This document shows, piece by piece, positions 30,097 through 40,282 of a DNA stretch of 64,000 nt. Source of the DNA: CBDHCC01 sp965219235 (GTDB taxonomy: Bacteria; Pseudomonadota; Alphaproteobacteria; Sphingomonadales; Sphingomonadaceae); assembly GCA_965219235.1 (NCBI GenBank), contig OZ244721.1, forward strand, positions 1,922,001 to 1,986,000. Direction: 5' to 3'. How positions within the stretch are numbered: the stretch's first letter is position 1; every line of letters begins with the position of its first letter. The notes beneath the pieces are model-generated. The model had not been told where the DNA came from. It made no database searches and saw only the letters and a program-made list of their open reading frames with translations. Position numbers and translations under genes: made by a program.

Positions 30097-33000
30097 TCAG
30101 CGCGCTTCCACCCGCCGCCGCTCCTCGGCGGTCAGTCCGAACAAGCGGCAGGTCAGCTCGTGCAGGTCCGCTTCAAGCGCGTTCAGCGTGGCCGTCAGCT
30201 CCGCCAGCGTGGCCTGCCGTTCGATGATCTGGTCGCGCAGCTCCGGCTCCGCGCGGGTGCCGACCTTGCGGAGCGCGTCCACCAGCCGCCGGCCGTCGCT
30301 CTTCCCCCTTGGCTCGAAGGCGAGAGCGGCGAGTTGCCACTGGGCGAGCAGGAAGGGGGCGGCGGCGGCGTCGACATAGGCGCTGGCGACCACCGCTCCG
30401 TCCACTGATAGGCGCAGCTCGCCGTCCACCAGTCCGGCCTCGACCCGGCTGTCGAGGCGGATTGCGTTGTCCACCCTGGCGAGCGCTTCTTCCACCTGTT
30501 CCCGCTCCCGCTGGTCCACCCAAGACTCCTTCTCACGGGCGTCCACGGCTGCGGGCCGTTTGGCGGCGATGCGGTCGCGGTCGTGGACGTCGGGCAGCAG
30601 CCAGGCGTGGGGCCGCGACTGGCGCGACACGCGCGCGAGCCGGTCGGCGAGCGCCCGGCGCAGCCGCTCGCGCTCGGTCGTCGCCGCCTGCAGGCGGCGG
30701 GCGAGCGCCGCCACCGCCGCCTTGTCCGCGTCGCTGGCGCGGGGGATCGGCAGGGGAGCGATGAACTGCTTGTTCGCCGAGAGATAGTCACCGCGAAAAG
30801 GCTTTGAGAACCAGCCGAACAGCTCGTTCGTCACGGGCGCGCCGAGGATGCCGGCCAGATAGGGGAGGTCGGCTACGTCACGCGGGATGACGCCACCCAC
30901 GTCCACATTGTCGCAGTAGACCTCGCCGTCCTCGTCCATCGCTACCTTCAGCGAGGCGACCAGTCGCGGCACGATCAGCTTCGGCTCGTCCTGCTTGTCG
31001 ATGTTCTGGTTGCGGCCGAACTGATACCAGTCGTCACAGTCGAACTTGCCGGACTCCCGCGCGCGCAGCTCCGCCTCGTGGGCGCGCAGATAAGCCCAGG
31101 CGAGCGGGAAGCGGTCGGCGATCTCATCGGGTGTCCACAGCCGCGCGCCGTCGTCGTCCACGCGATAGGGGAACAGCAGATACGTGTCGGTCGCCGGATC
31201 GACGAACCGCTTGGCCTCCGCGCCGGACACGAGCGGGCGCATGACCGCGTCCTCGATCGCCACCTCCACCGGCGCCGCCCCCTTGCCCTTGAGCTGGTGG
31301 ACATAGCGCCCGTCCGCCTTTCGGGTGAGATGGTAGATGTGGTCGGCGCTGGTGATGAGGCCCTGAAAGATGGCGCGCGTCACCTCCGGGTCGCCCAGCG
31401 TCGGGTGCTCGGCCGTCAGTCGCCCCACCAGCCCCCGCACCCACTCCGGCGCGAACAGCCAGGGCGCGCCGTCCGCCGGCAGCTCGTCATAGGGGATGGT
31501 GGCGTCCGGCGCGTCCCAGTCCACCCGCGCCAGGTCGCCGTCGCGGGCGAAGGCGACACGCACCGCCTCGTTCGGCGCGGCCGTGAAGATCTGGATGGCG
31601 GTGTAGATCGTCGCCTCCGCGAACACCTGGTGCGAGCGAAAGTCGAGCCAGCGCTCCAGCTGGCGATCCCGGGCCACCAGCGCCCGCAGCCCCGCGCCAT
31701 AGTCCAGCGTGGGCCACAGGTTGGGCGCGATGTACCCCATCCGCCCGCCGAGCGTCAGCAGCGCCAGCCCGCGCTCGATAAAGGGCAGGTAGAGGTCGAA
31801 ATTGCCCGTCTGGGTGGCGGCGTAGCGGGGCTCGCCATCCGCGCCATTTCCGACCAGATACTCCACCGTCTCCGCATAGACGCGGCGCATGTGCTGCAGC
31901 TTTACATACGGCGGATTGCCGATCACCGCGTCGAAGCGGCCGGGTGTGGGCAGGTCGGCGAATTCGGCCGCCCAGTCGAACGGGCAGACCCGCTCGCGCT
32001 CGGCGTCCGACAGGCCTTCGATGTCCGGCCCCACCAGGCTGTTGCCGACCCGCACCGTCTCGTTCAGGCTGGACAGCGGCTGTTCGGAGCGCGCGGTGTG
32101 CAGCCACAGCGACAGCCGCGCGATCTCGACGGACAGCGGGTTGATGTCGACCCCGAACAGATTGTGGGTCAGGATGTGCTGCGTCACCCGCTGCTCGTCC
32201 CAGCGCTGGCCCTCGCGGCCGGCGGCGTAGCGGAGTTCCTGCACCCGCAGAACCTCGGTTTGCAGAAAGCGCAGCGCGGTGATCAGGAACGCGCCCGACC
32301 CGCAGGCCGGGTCGACGACGGTGAGCCGGCTTAGCCGCTCCCAGTAGGCGTTCAGCGTAGCCGCCGTCGGCTCCTCCCCCTCGATCCACCCGGCGTCCGC
32401 TCGCCAGCCCGCCAGCAGCACGCCCACCGTCTCCTCCACGATGCGGCGAACGATCGGTTCCGGGGTGTAGTACACGCCGTCGCGCTTGCGTTTCGAGATG
32501 TCGGTGAGCGACGTGCGGCCCTCCGCATCCGCCTCCAGTTTCTCCAGCTCCACGATCGACTGTTCGAAGATATGACCCAGCGTGTAGAGCCCGATGCTCT
32601 TCTCCCCGTCGCCTTCCGCCGCGAAGTTGTAGGTGCGTGACAGGTAGAGGAGGGTCGGGTTGGCCTTGCCGTCCGCCGGCCCTTCGTTGCGGGTGCAGAA
32701 CAGGTGGTTCGGAAGCGAGAGCCGATCGATCAGCGGGTCGGGCTGGAACAGGCCGCCGTTGAAGCGGTGGATGCGCTGATCGCCCAGCACACCGCCTTCG
32801 TTCATCAAAGTGAACAGCCGCGACATGCGCCGGTCCCACCACTCCGTCGCCTCCGGCTCGAAGAACGGGTCTTGGCTCGCGTCCTGCAACCGATCGCGCA
32901 GCAGATTGGGCGGAAAGGCGACACGCCCGCCCATATCCTCGGCGAACAGCACGAAGACGAAGCGGTCGAGCAGCTTTTGCGCCAGGCGCAGCTTGTCGCG

Positions 33001-33831
33001 CTCGCTCACGCCGTCGAGCGGCTGCGCCTTGATCAGGTTGTAGAGGCGCAGGCGGAAGGCGCTGTAGTCCTCGTAGAACTCCTCCTCCAGCGCCTTCTGC
33101 CGCGCGCCCTGTCGCTCGATCATCTGTTCGAGCAGCGGGCGGCCGTAGTCGCTGAGCAGCATGTCGGGGCGGAACAGCCGCCAGAACAGGAAGCGCTCGA
33201 ACCGCGCCTCCTCCGTCGTGTCGAGCAGCGCCACCGTGTCGGCGCGCTCCACCAGATCGCCGCCTTCGATGCGGAAGCGCAGCGACTGGGTGTCGCCCTT
33301 GTTCACCCAGTAGAGGCGAACCGCGTTCATGTCGGTGACGAGAGCGAAGCGCGGCTGGACCGGATCGGTCGGCAGCACGCCCCGTCTGGCGAAGGTCAGA
33401 TAGTCGAGCGCCTGCTGCACGGGCGACCGCGTGTTGCCCTTCCGCGCCTGGGGCGCGTCGAGTCTGGCACCCACCCCTTTGTACTCGCACAAAACCTGCG
33501 GCGTGGTGGCGTCGGGACCGAACCGGCCGAGCGCCAGGTCGGCGCTGCCCTGTCCACCGCGCTGCCCGGCGCCCGGCACGGGGAACTGCGGCCACAGGGT
33601 GAAATCGTCGTGCCCGCCGCCGTCGCGGCGATAGCCCCAAATCTCGCAGAAGAAGAGGGAGAGGAAGGACTCCTGCGCCTGCGTCTCCGCCGTGATCTGC
33701 CGGCCGGTCCAGTTGCGAAGGCGTGTCAGCAGCTCGGCGTCATGCGGCCCGGTCCGCCACTCTTCGTATTCGGGCGTGAGTTCGCGGCGGAGGTAGGTGC
33801 GTTCGATCAGCGGGGTGTGCGGAGTGGGCAT
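30097..33831 (-). CDS. Type IIG restriction-modification enzyme (Eco57I-like single chain)
   Basis: A 1244-residue protein that combines DNA cleavage and adenine methylation. The N-terminal ~150 residues hold a PD-(D/E)xK-like nuclease with Asp98 and the Glu116-Tyr-Lys118 pair (Glu63 also conserved in style). The N6-methyltransferase domain has motif I DPACGSGAF near 507-515 and motif IV NPPY near 639. The C-terminal ~350 residues contain the TaqI-like specificity domain. Such enzymes need no partner gene. The recognition site cannot be told from sequence. It lies between a non-coding gap and lepA on the same strand, with a palindromic repeat before lepA. No frameshift is seen. Confidence 0.88.
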   Translation of the reverse strand: MPTPHTPLIERTYLRRELTPEYEEWRTGPHDAELLTRLRNWTGRQITAETQAQESFLSLFFCEIWGYRRDGGGHDDFTLWPQFPVPGAGQRGGQGSADLALGRFGPDATTPQVLCEYKGVGARLDAPQARKGNTRSPVQQALDYLTFARRGVLPTDPVQPRFALVTDMNAVRLYWVNKGDTQSLRFRIEGGDLVERADTVALLDTTEEARFERFLFWRLFRPDMLLSDYGRPLLEQMIERQGARQKALEEEFYEDYSAFRLRLYNLIKAQPLDGVSERDKLRLAQKLLDRFVFVLFAEDMGGRVAFPPNLLRDRLQDASQDPFFEPEATEWWDRRMSRLFTLMNEGGVLGDQRIHRFNGGLFQPDPLIDRLSLPNHLFCTRNEGPADGKANPTLLYLSRTYNFAAEGDGEKSIGLYTLGHIFEQSIVELEKLEADAEGRTSLTDISKRKRDGVYYTPEPIVRRIVEETVGVLLAGWRADAGWIEGEEPTAATLNAYWERLSRLTVVDPACGSGAFLITALRFLQTEVLRVQELRYAAGREGQRWDEQRVTQHILTHNLFGVDINPLSVEIARLSLWLHTARSEQPLSSLNETVRVGNSLVGPDIEGLSDAERERVCPFDWAAEFADLPTPGRFDAVIGNPPYVKLQHMRRVYAETVEYLVGNGADGEPRYAATQTGNFDLYLPFIERGLALLTLGGRMGYIAPNLWPTLDYGAGLRALVARDRQLERWLDFRSHQVFAEATIYTAIQIFTAAPNEAVRVAFARDGDLARVDWDAPDATIPYDELPADGAPWLFAPEWVRGLVGRLTAEHPTLGDPEVTRAIFQGLITSADHIYHLTRKADGRYVHQLKGKGAAPVEVAIEDAVMRPLVSGAEAKRFVDPATDTYLLFPYRVDDDGARLWTPDEIADRFPLAWAYLRAHEAELRARESGKFDCDDWYQFGRNQNIDKQDEPKLIVPRLVASLKVAMDEDGEVYCDNVDVGGVIPRDVADLPYLAGILGAPVTNELFGWFSKPFRGDYLSANKQFIAPLPIPRASDADKAAVAALARRLQAATTERERLRRALADRLARVSRQSRPHAWLLPDVHDRDRIAAKRPAAVDAREKESWVDQREREQVEEALARVDNAIRLDSRVEAGLVDGELRLSVDGAVVASAYVDAAAAPFLLAQWQLAALAFEPRGKSDGRRLVDALRKVGTRAEPELRDQIIERQATLAELTATLNALEADLHELTCRLFGLTAEERRRVEAR

Positions 33832-33880
33832 TCGGCGGGCTTAGCGGCGGCCCGGCACGGGCAAAAGCCCACGCCGTCCT

Positions 33881-33980
33881 TCCCCGCCCGCCCCCGCTCA
33901 TCCTAAGCTTGTCGAAGGATGTGGTCACAGGGGCCAATCTGTCCGGAAACGTGCTTCGACAGGCTCAGCACGGGCGGGGA
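33881..33980. repeat. Palindromic repeat of the AAGCTTGTCGAAGGA type
   Basis: Two hairpin-forming halves, ATCCTAAGCTTGTCGAAGGAT (33900-33920, ends pairing) and GTGCTTCGACAGGCTCAGCAC (33951-33971), are bounded by TCCCCGCCCG / CGGGCGGGGA arms. The motif is a common intergenic repeat style in sphingomonads. It separates lepA from the type IIG gene and may end the lepA transcript. Confidence 0.8.
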
Positions 33981-33993
33981 GGAGGTTGGGGTG

Positions 33994-35784
<1,791 letters not shown>

Positions 35785-35919
35785 GGTGCGCCCGCGTCTA
35801 GCAGGAAGGGGCGCGGGTGACAGGGGGTGCGGGGTTGGGTTAGCGGTGAGATGGGCAAGCTGGCCTGGGCTGGCGTCTTCCCCCCATCCAAAGGGGCGCA
35901 TCCCACCGGTTGGAGCCGA

Positions 35920-36363
35920 ATGATGACGGATACGCTGACAATGGAAGAGCGATCCCGGCTGATGAGCCGCATCCGCGCGAAGAACACCAGGCCGGAAATG
36001 CTAGTGCGCCGCCTGGTCCACGCCATGGGCTACCGTTATCGACTTCATGACCGAAGGCTTCAAGGCAGTCCCGACCTGGTGTTCCGTGCGCGTCGCAAGG
36101 TGATCTTCGTCCATGGCTGCTTCTGGCACCATCATCCCGATCCCGCCTGCAAGCTGGCGCGGATGCCGAAGTCGCGGCAGGAGTTCTGGCGGCCGAAGCT
36201 GGAGGGCAATCGGGACCGCGACGAGCGGACCCGCCAGGCGCTAGACAGAGAGGGTTGGCGACAGATGGTTGTTTGGGAATGCGAATGCGGGCAAATGGAA
36301 CAACTGGGGAACAGATTACGGGCCTTCCTGGAGGCCGATGGAGATGGCGATGCGCGCGATTGA
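35920..36363 (+). CDS. vsr: Very short patch repair endonuclease (Vsr)
   Basis: A 147-residue nuclease that nicks at T:G mismatches produced when 5-methylcytosine is deaminated. Family features: MSRIRAKNTRPE near the start, GSPDLVF with metal-binding Asp52, then VHGCFWHHH (His66, Cys68, His70-72) and zinc-binding cysteines near 77. Vsr is nearly always encoded beside a cytosine-C5 methyltransferase, as here. Its end overlaps the methyltransferase start by about 20 bases. Two adjacent ATGs (35920, 35923) are possible starts. It is divergent from lepA, 135 bases apart. Confidence 0.93.
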   Translation: MMTDTLTMEERSRLMSRIRAKNTRPEMLVRRLVHAMGYRYRLHDRRLQGSPDLVFRARRKVIFVHGCFWHHHPDPACKLARMPKSRQEFWRPKLEGNRDRDERTRQALDREGWRQMVVWECECGQMEQLGNRLRAFLEADGDGDARD

Positions 36364-37519
36364 ACTGTTCGCCGGCGCTGGCGGGCTGGGCATGGGGATC
36401 AGCAAGGCGGGCTTCCGGCCGGCGAAGATCGTGGAATGGGACCGGTGGTGCTGCGACACCATCCGGGAAAACAGGCGCGCCAACGCCGACGGCGTCGGCG
36501 GGTGGCCGGAGCCGATCGAGGCCGACATTCGCCAGCTCGACTTCCGCGACCAGGAGGGCAGGATCGACCTGGTGAGCGGTGGCCCGCCCTGCCAGCCCTT
36601 CTCGCTGGGCGGTAAGCACCGCGCCCATGCCGACATACGGGACATGTGGCCCGAAGCGGTGCGGGTCGTCCGCGAGACTCGGCCCAAGGCATTCGTGTTC
36701 GAGAATGTGAAGGGCCTCACCCGCGCCAGCTTCGCGACCTATCTGGCGCACATCGTTCACCAGCTCAGCTATCCAGAGTTGACGCCCCGGAGCGGCGAGG
36801 ACTGGCCCGACCACCTCGCGCGATTGGAGCGCCACCACACCGGGCGCGGAGGCCGTGACGGGCTGCGCTACAATGTCGTCCACCGAGTGCTGAACGCCGC
36901 CGACTATGGCGTGCCTCAGCGGCGTGAGCGCGTGGTGTTCGTGGGCTTTCGCTCGGACCTGGGCGTCGAGTGGTCGTTCCCCGAGGAGACCCACTCGATC
37001 GACGCGCTGTTGTGGAGTCAGGCGCGGTCGCTCGACTACTGGAACTACCATGGAATCGCCAAGCGCGACCAGACGATCGACGCGCGTCACCACGCCCGCG
37101 GAATGGCGCTTGTCGGCAAGCCCGCCGCGAAGCCGTGGATGACGGTGCGTGACGCGATTGGCGACCTCCCAGACCCGGAGCACGAACCGGAGTTGGCGGC
37201 CGCCCGGCTGAACCACCGCTTCCAAGGCGGCGCGCGCAGTTACAAGGGACACACCGGCAGTCCGCTGGACGAGCCGGCGAAGACCCTCAAGGCCGGCGTT
37301 CACGGTGTGCCTGGGGGCGAGAACATGCTGTGCCGTCCCGACGGCACCGTGCGCTACTTCACGGTGCGGGAGAGCGCGCGTCTGCAGACCTTTGCCGACA
37401 CATACCGCTTCCACGGGTCATGGAGCGAGTCCATGCGCCAGCTCGGCAACGCCGTTCCGGTGCGACTCGCCCATGTGGTGGGTCGGGATGTGGCGCGGCG
37501 GCTGAAGGTGGCGGCATGA
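36344..37519 (+). CDS. DNA cytosine-C5 methyltransferase
   Basis: A 391-residue C5-methyltransferase. Motif I is FAGAGGLGMG, the catalytic PCQ of motif IV has Cys85, motif VI is ENVKGL, motif VIII is QRRERVVFVGF, and motif X ends LGNAVPVRLAH. The variable region between motifs VIII and IX should set the target sequence. Three in-frame ATGs (36338, 36344, 36350) are close; any would overlap the vsr end. Its TGA overlaps the ATG of the restriction gene by four bases. It protects host DNA from the neighbouring nuclease. By analogy with M.Eco29kI the site may be CCGCGG, which is inference. Confidence 0.93.
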   Translation: MAMRAIELFAGAGGLGMGISKAGFRPAKIVEWDRWCCDTIRENRRANADGVGGWPEPIEADIRQLDFRDQEGRIDLVSGGPPCQPFSLGGKHRAHADIRDMWPEAVRVVRETRPKAFVFENVKGLTRASFATYLAHIVHQLSYPELTPRSGEDWPDHLARLERHHTGRGGRDGLRYNVVHRVLNAADYGVPQRRERVVFVGFRSDLGVEWSFPEETHSIDALLWSQARSLDYWNYHGIAKRDQTIDARHHARGMALVGKPAAKPWMTVRDAIGDLPDPEHEPELAAARLNHRFQGGARSYKGHTGSPLDEPAKTLKAGVHGVPGGENMLCRPDGTVRYFTVRESARLQTFADTYRFHGSWSESMRQLGNAVPVRLAHVVGRDVARRLKVAA

Positions 37520-38301
37520 TCGACGAAACCGCTGTGGGTCCGCATCCGCCGGGATACCGCGAGTTCGAGTTCGACCTACCAGGCGCGTTGCTCGATCATC
37601 TCGTGCGGGCGCTCGACAGGATGGACAGCGCGCCACTGAGGGCGGAAGGCCTGGCCGCCGTTCCGGAAGCGCAAGGCGTCTACCAACTCTTCCTCGACGA
37701 CGCGCTCGTTTACATCGGCAAAACGGACGCGGAGTCCGGGTTGCTTCAACGACTAACGCGCCATTTGAGGAAGATCAGTCATCGCACGGGCCTGAACCCG
37801 GCGCGCGTGAGCTTCAAAGCCATTCGCATCTTCGTGTTCACGGCGATGGATTTGGAGACGCAGCTCATCAAGCATTACGCCGCGGGCAAGGGCCTGCGCT
37901 GGAACGGCAGCGGCTTTGGCGCGAACGACCCTGGCCGAAACCGCGACTACTCCAAGCCGGGCACATTTGATCAAGACTTTCCGATCGACATCGATCGCGA
38001 GCTTGAACGTGATTTCAGTGGCGAACACACCGCCGCCGAGGTGGCTCTACGCCTGAAAACCACCCTGCCCTATACCTTCCGGTTCGAAACGGCGTCAGGC
38101 CGCTCTCGTCAGCCGCACCCTGATCTGGTGGGCGCAAGCGTGATCATCTCCCCCAGTGCGACAACGGTTCGAAGTGTTCTTGAAGAACTGGTGCGGCAGC
38201 TGCCATCAGGATGGCAGGCGACCGCACTGTCGGCCGTGCTCATCCTCTACAAGGAGACCAACGACAAGTATCCTCATGCTTCGTTGCTGGCGCGGTCGTA
38301 G
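37516..38301 (+). CDS. Eco29kI-like GIY-YIG type II restriction endonuclease
   Basis: A 261-residue restriction enzyme of the GIY-YIG nuclease family. The signature is GVYQLF (Tyr56) with VYIGKT (Tyr66-Ile-Gly68), then Arg79 and His83 in LLQRLTRHLRK, Glu114 in MDLETQLIKHY and Asn130 in WNGSGFG. This residue set matches the Eco29kI family, which cuts CCGCGG; identity of the site is inferred only. The ATG overlaps the methyltransferase stop (ATGA), giving fixed gene order vsr-M-R. The end of the gene meets the remnant of another restriction gene. The frame is intact. Confidence 0.88.
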   Translation: MIDETAVGPHPPGYREFEFDLPGALLDHLVRALDRMDSAPLRAEGLAAVPEAQGVYQLFLDDALVYIGKTDAESGLLQRLTRHLRKISHRTGLNPARVSFKAIRIFVFTAMDLETQLIKHYAAGKGLRWNGSGFGANDPGRNRDYSKPGTFDQDFPIDIDRELERDFSGEHTAAEVALRLKTTLPYTFRFETASGRSRQPHPDLVGASVIISPSATTVRSVLEELVRQLPSGWQATALSAVLILYKETNDKYPHASLLARS

Positions 38302-38867
38302 CGGTAGACCCTTCGCCCGCCGAGGACGCATTCGACGCCATCCTCGCGCTGCTCTCCGCCACCTCCTACACACTCCGCTTCGCCGAGGACCTTGAGGACA
38401 CCTTTCCCCACGTCGCCTTTCCCGCCGACCCGACCGTCTTCGCCCGCGCGGTCGCGGTCGGGCGCGACATCCGGGCGGTGGAAACCTTCGCCCGCGCGCC
38501 CACCGAGCGCTTCCGCACCGCGCGCCTGGAGACCGCGCCGACCGGGCCGCGGGCTGCGGGCGACTGGGACGAGGGCGCGGTGGCGCTGTGCGCCGACGGC
38601 TCCGGCCGCGTCACCGGCGTGCCCGCCGCCGTGTGGGCCTTCGCCGTCAGCGGCTATCGCGTGCTGCCCCGGTGGCTCGCCGCGCGCGCGGGACTGCCGG
38701 TGGACAAGGCGATCGACGAGCAGGTCCGCGACCTGGTCGCGCGCATCGCGGAGCTGCTTGACCTGTTCGACCGGGCCGATAGCGTGCTGGACGGCACGCT
38801 GGCCCAGACCCTTACGCGCGAGGAGCTGGGCCTGGCCGATGCCGCGACCGAGGAGGACGACGAGTGA
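38302..38867 (+). pseudogene. C-terminal remnant of a type ISP/IIG-like restriction-modification enzyme
   Basis: About 188 residues with the C-terminal pattern of large type ISP-like enzymes: a segment like AILALLSATSYTLRFAEDLEDTF, then DIRAVE and the late VLPRWLA, followed by IAELLDLFDRADSVL and LTREELGL. In intact relatives this follows a nuclease/helicase, methyltransferase and specificity regions; here none precedes it. Similarity starts within a few bases of the Eco29kI-like gene stop (TAG). The frame is open upstream to 38211, overlapping that gene. I read it as the tail of a gene replaced by the vsr-M-R block. A GTGA overlap links it to the next small gene. Confidence 0.6.
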
Positions 38868-39106
38868 CCCAGATCAATCTCTTCGACGCCATGCCCGCCC
38901 AGCCGCGCGCCTCCACCCTGCCCGATCCCGACCGGGTGCGCGTCAAGCTCACCCGCCTGCTCGACCTCGCCAAAGCCGCCGACACCATGCCCTGGGACGA
39001 TCGCAAGGCCCGCATGTGGCGGATCGTGTTCCCCAACATGGCCAACTGGCTGCCCGAGGACGAGCGCGAGCGGATGCGCGCCGAGATGGCGCGGCTGGAG
39101 GGCTGA
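38864..39106 (+). CDS. Small conserved protein, partner of type ISP-like enzyme
   Basis: An 80-residue acidic/basic protein without signal or membrane segments, containing LTRLLDLAKAADTMPWDDR and a Trp/Pro-rich middle (WRIVFPNMANWLP). Such short reading frames regularly follow type ISP-like enzymes, and the GTG start overlaps the remnant's TGA (GTGA). The role is unknown. It is probably a leftover of that system. An IS630 element begins about 18 bases after its stop. Confidence 0.6.
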   Translation: MTQINLFDAMPAQPRASTLPDPDRVRVKLTRLLDLAKAADTMPWDDRKARMWRIVFPNMANWLPEDERERMRAEMARLEG

Positions 39107-39140
39107 CCCCCTCCTCCCCCCTTATACCAAAATTCAGTGA

Positions 39141-39716
39141 TTAGAACCCGCGGGCCCATTCTCGCAGGCCAATCGACATGATGCGCCAGGGTTGCTCGAC
39201 CAGCTTGTTCCAGGCGTCGCAGCAATGGTCGACGATCTCGTCGTAGGAGCCGAACACGCGGTTCAACAGCCAGTTGTCGCGCATGAACTGCCACACGTTC
39301 TCCTGCGGGTTGAGTTCCGGGCTTTTCGATGAGAGTGCGACAATCGAGATGTTGGCGGGCAGCGCGAGCTTCGGCGTCAGGTGCCAGCCGGCCTGGTCCA
39401 TGAGCAGCACGGCATGGGCACCAGGGGCGACACGCAGGGCGATCTCCGCCAGGTGCAGGTTCATGGTGTCGGTGTTGCACAACGGCAGGACGAGGCCGGC
39501 GGCCTTGCCCTCCTGTGGGCAGATCGCCCCGAAGATGTAGGCGGATTTGGTGCGCTGATCGTGCGGTGCCGAGGGTCGCGTTCCCCGCTTCGCCCATCGC
39601 CTCGTGATCTTGTTCTTCTGCCCGATCCGAGCTTCGTCCTGGAACCAGATCTCTATAGGTGTGCCGCGCGGGAGGGACGCTCTGACCTTGTCCAGCTCAG
39701 CGGCAAAGCCCCCTTT
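39141..39716 (-). CDS. IS630 transposase, C-terminal (DDE) part in second frame
   Basis: This frame continues the transposase from the A/G run at 39709-39718. It holds the DDE catalytic residues: Asp in IWFQDEARIG, Asp in LLMDQAGWH, and Glu in NPQENVWQF. It lacks its own plausible start, since its N-terminal in-frame extension to 39845 is the out-of-frame shadow of the first part. Production as a fusion by -1 frameshift is likely. The catalytic residues are intact, so the transposase may be active if frameshifting occurs. Confidence 0.85.
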   Translation of the reverse strand, partial: KGGFAAELDKVRASLPRGTPIEIWFQDEARIGQKNKITRRWAKRGTRPSAPHDQRTKSAYIFGAICPQEGKAAGLVLPLCNTDTMNLHLAEIALRVAPGAHAVLLMDQAGWHLTPKLALPANISIVALSSKSPELNPQENVWQFMRDNWLLNRVFGSYDEIVDHCCDAWNKLVEQPWRIMSIGLREWARGF

Positions 39717-40222
39717 TTGAAGGCCTCGACCGCGTTTGGATCCTGGGAATGATGCTTGGGCCGGGCCGACAGTTTGCGGTAGCCGAGCGCTCGCAACTCG
39801 CGGCTCAACGTCGGCCGCGATACCGATAGCGAGAAGTCGTCCCACAGCATCTGTGCCAGATCGATGATCCGCCAGCGAACCACCCCATGAGCGGCCGGTA
39901 TCGGCCCCCGCTCGATCGCCTCGACCAGAGCCGCGCGATGCGTCGCGTTCAGAAGCGGCGGCTTCCCCGGCGCCTTCCGGTCGATCAGTCCGTCAGGACC
40001 GGCCGCGTTGAACTTCATCACCCAGTCCCGGACAATCTGCAACGTGACCCCGCCGATCCGCGCTGCCTCCGTCCGGCTCGCCCCCTCATAAATCGCTGCC
40101 AACGCGAGCAGACGCCGGGCCTGTGGGCCGTCCTTCGATCTGCGGCTCGCCGCCCTTACCGAAAAGGCGTCGAAATCAGTGCGAAGTGGGATAGGCATGG
40201 CAAACTCCAGTCCGTTTGCCAC
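39653..40222 (-). CDS. IS630 transposase, N-terminal (HTH) part
   Basis: About 170 residues of similarity with a helix-turn-helix region (SRTEAARIGGVTLQIVRDWV) and the connecting region with RPTLSRELRALGY. The reading frame leaves transposase similarity at AFKKG, where the DNA has AAAAAGGGGG on the coding strand. There the -1 frame takes over with the DDE domain. The first frame ends with about 18 unrelated residues. The start may be at MPIPLRTD (shorter) rather than the first ATG at 40222. Confidence 0.85.
   Translation of the reverse strand: MANGLEFAMPIPLRTDFDAFSVRAASRRSKDGPQARRLLALAAIYEGASRTEAARIGGVTLQIVRDWVMKFNAAGPDGLIDRKAPGKPPLLNATHRAALVEAIERGPIPAAHGVVRWRIIDLAQMLWDDFSLSVSRPTLSRELRALGYRKLSARPKHHSQDPNAVEAFKKGALPLSWTRSERPSRAAHL
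39709..39718 (-). promoter_or_regulatory. Putative programmed -1 frameshift site in IS630 transposase
   Basis: Coding-strand A5G5 run (AAAAAGGGGG). Frame 0 reads TTC-AAA-AAG-GGG-GCT; the productive frame is one base back (CTT-CAA-AAA-GGG-GGC). A run like this suits ribosome slippage, as used by several IS families; a plain frameshift mutation is the alternative. Confidence 0.5.
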
Positions 40223-40282
40223 CTTGAATCAAAGGCCACCGCCGCTGGCAACCCCCTGAGTCACGATCATCGGACCTTGGTA

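Larger units (their letters stand above)
39125..40282 (-). mobile_element. IS630-family insertion sequence
   Basis: Ends carry inverted repeats beginning TACCAA: the left reads TACCAAAATTCAGTGAT and the right, on the minus strand, TACCAAGGTCCGATGAT, with 12 of 17 positions equal. A TA at each edge fits the TA target duplication of IS630. The element is about 1.15 kb and codes for a transposase in two frames. It lies between the small gene ending at 39106 and the stop codon of the histidine kinase at 40283. Confidence 0.88.

Noticed and set aside
30023..30379. Plus-strand frame of 118 codons before and over the end of the type IIG gene
   Set aside because: Overlaps the intact type IIG coding sequence and has no recognisable features.
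39717..39845. N-terminal part of the second IS630 frame as a real protein start
   Set aside because: Out-of-frame translation of the first transposase part; the DDE similarity only begins at the A5G5 run.
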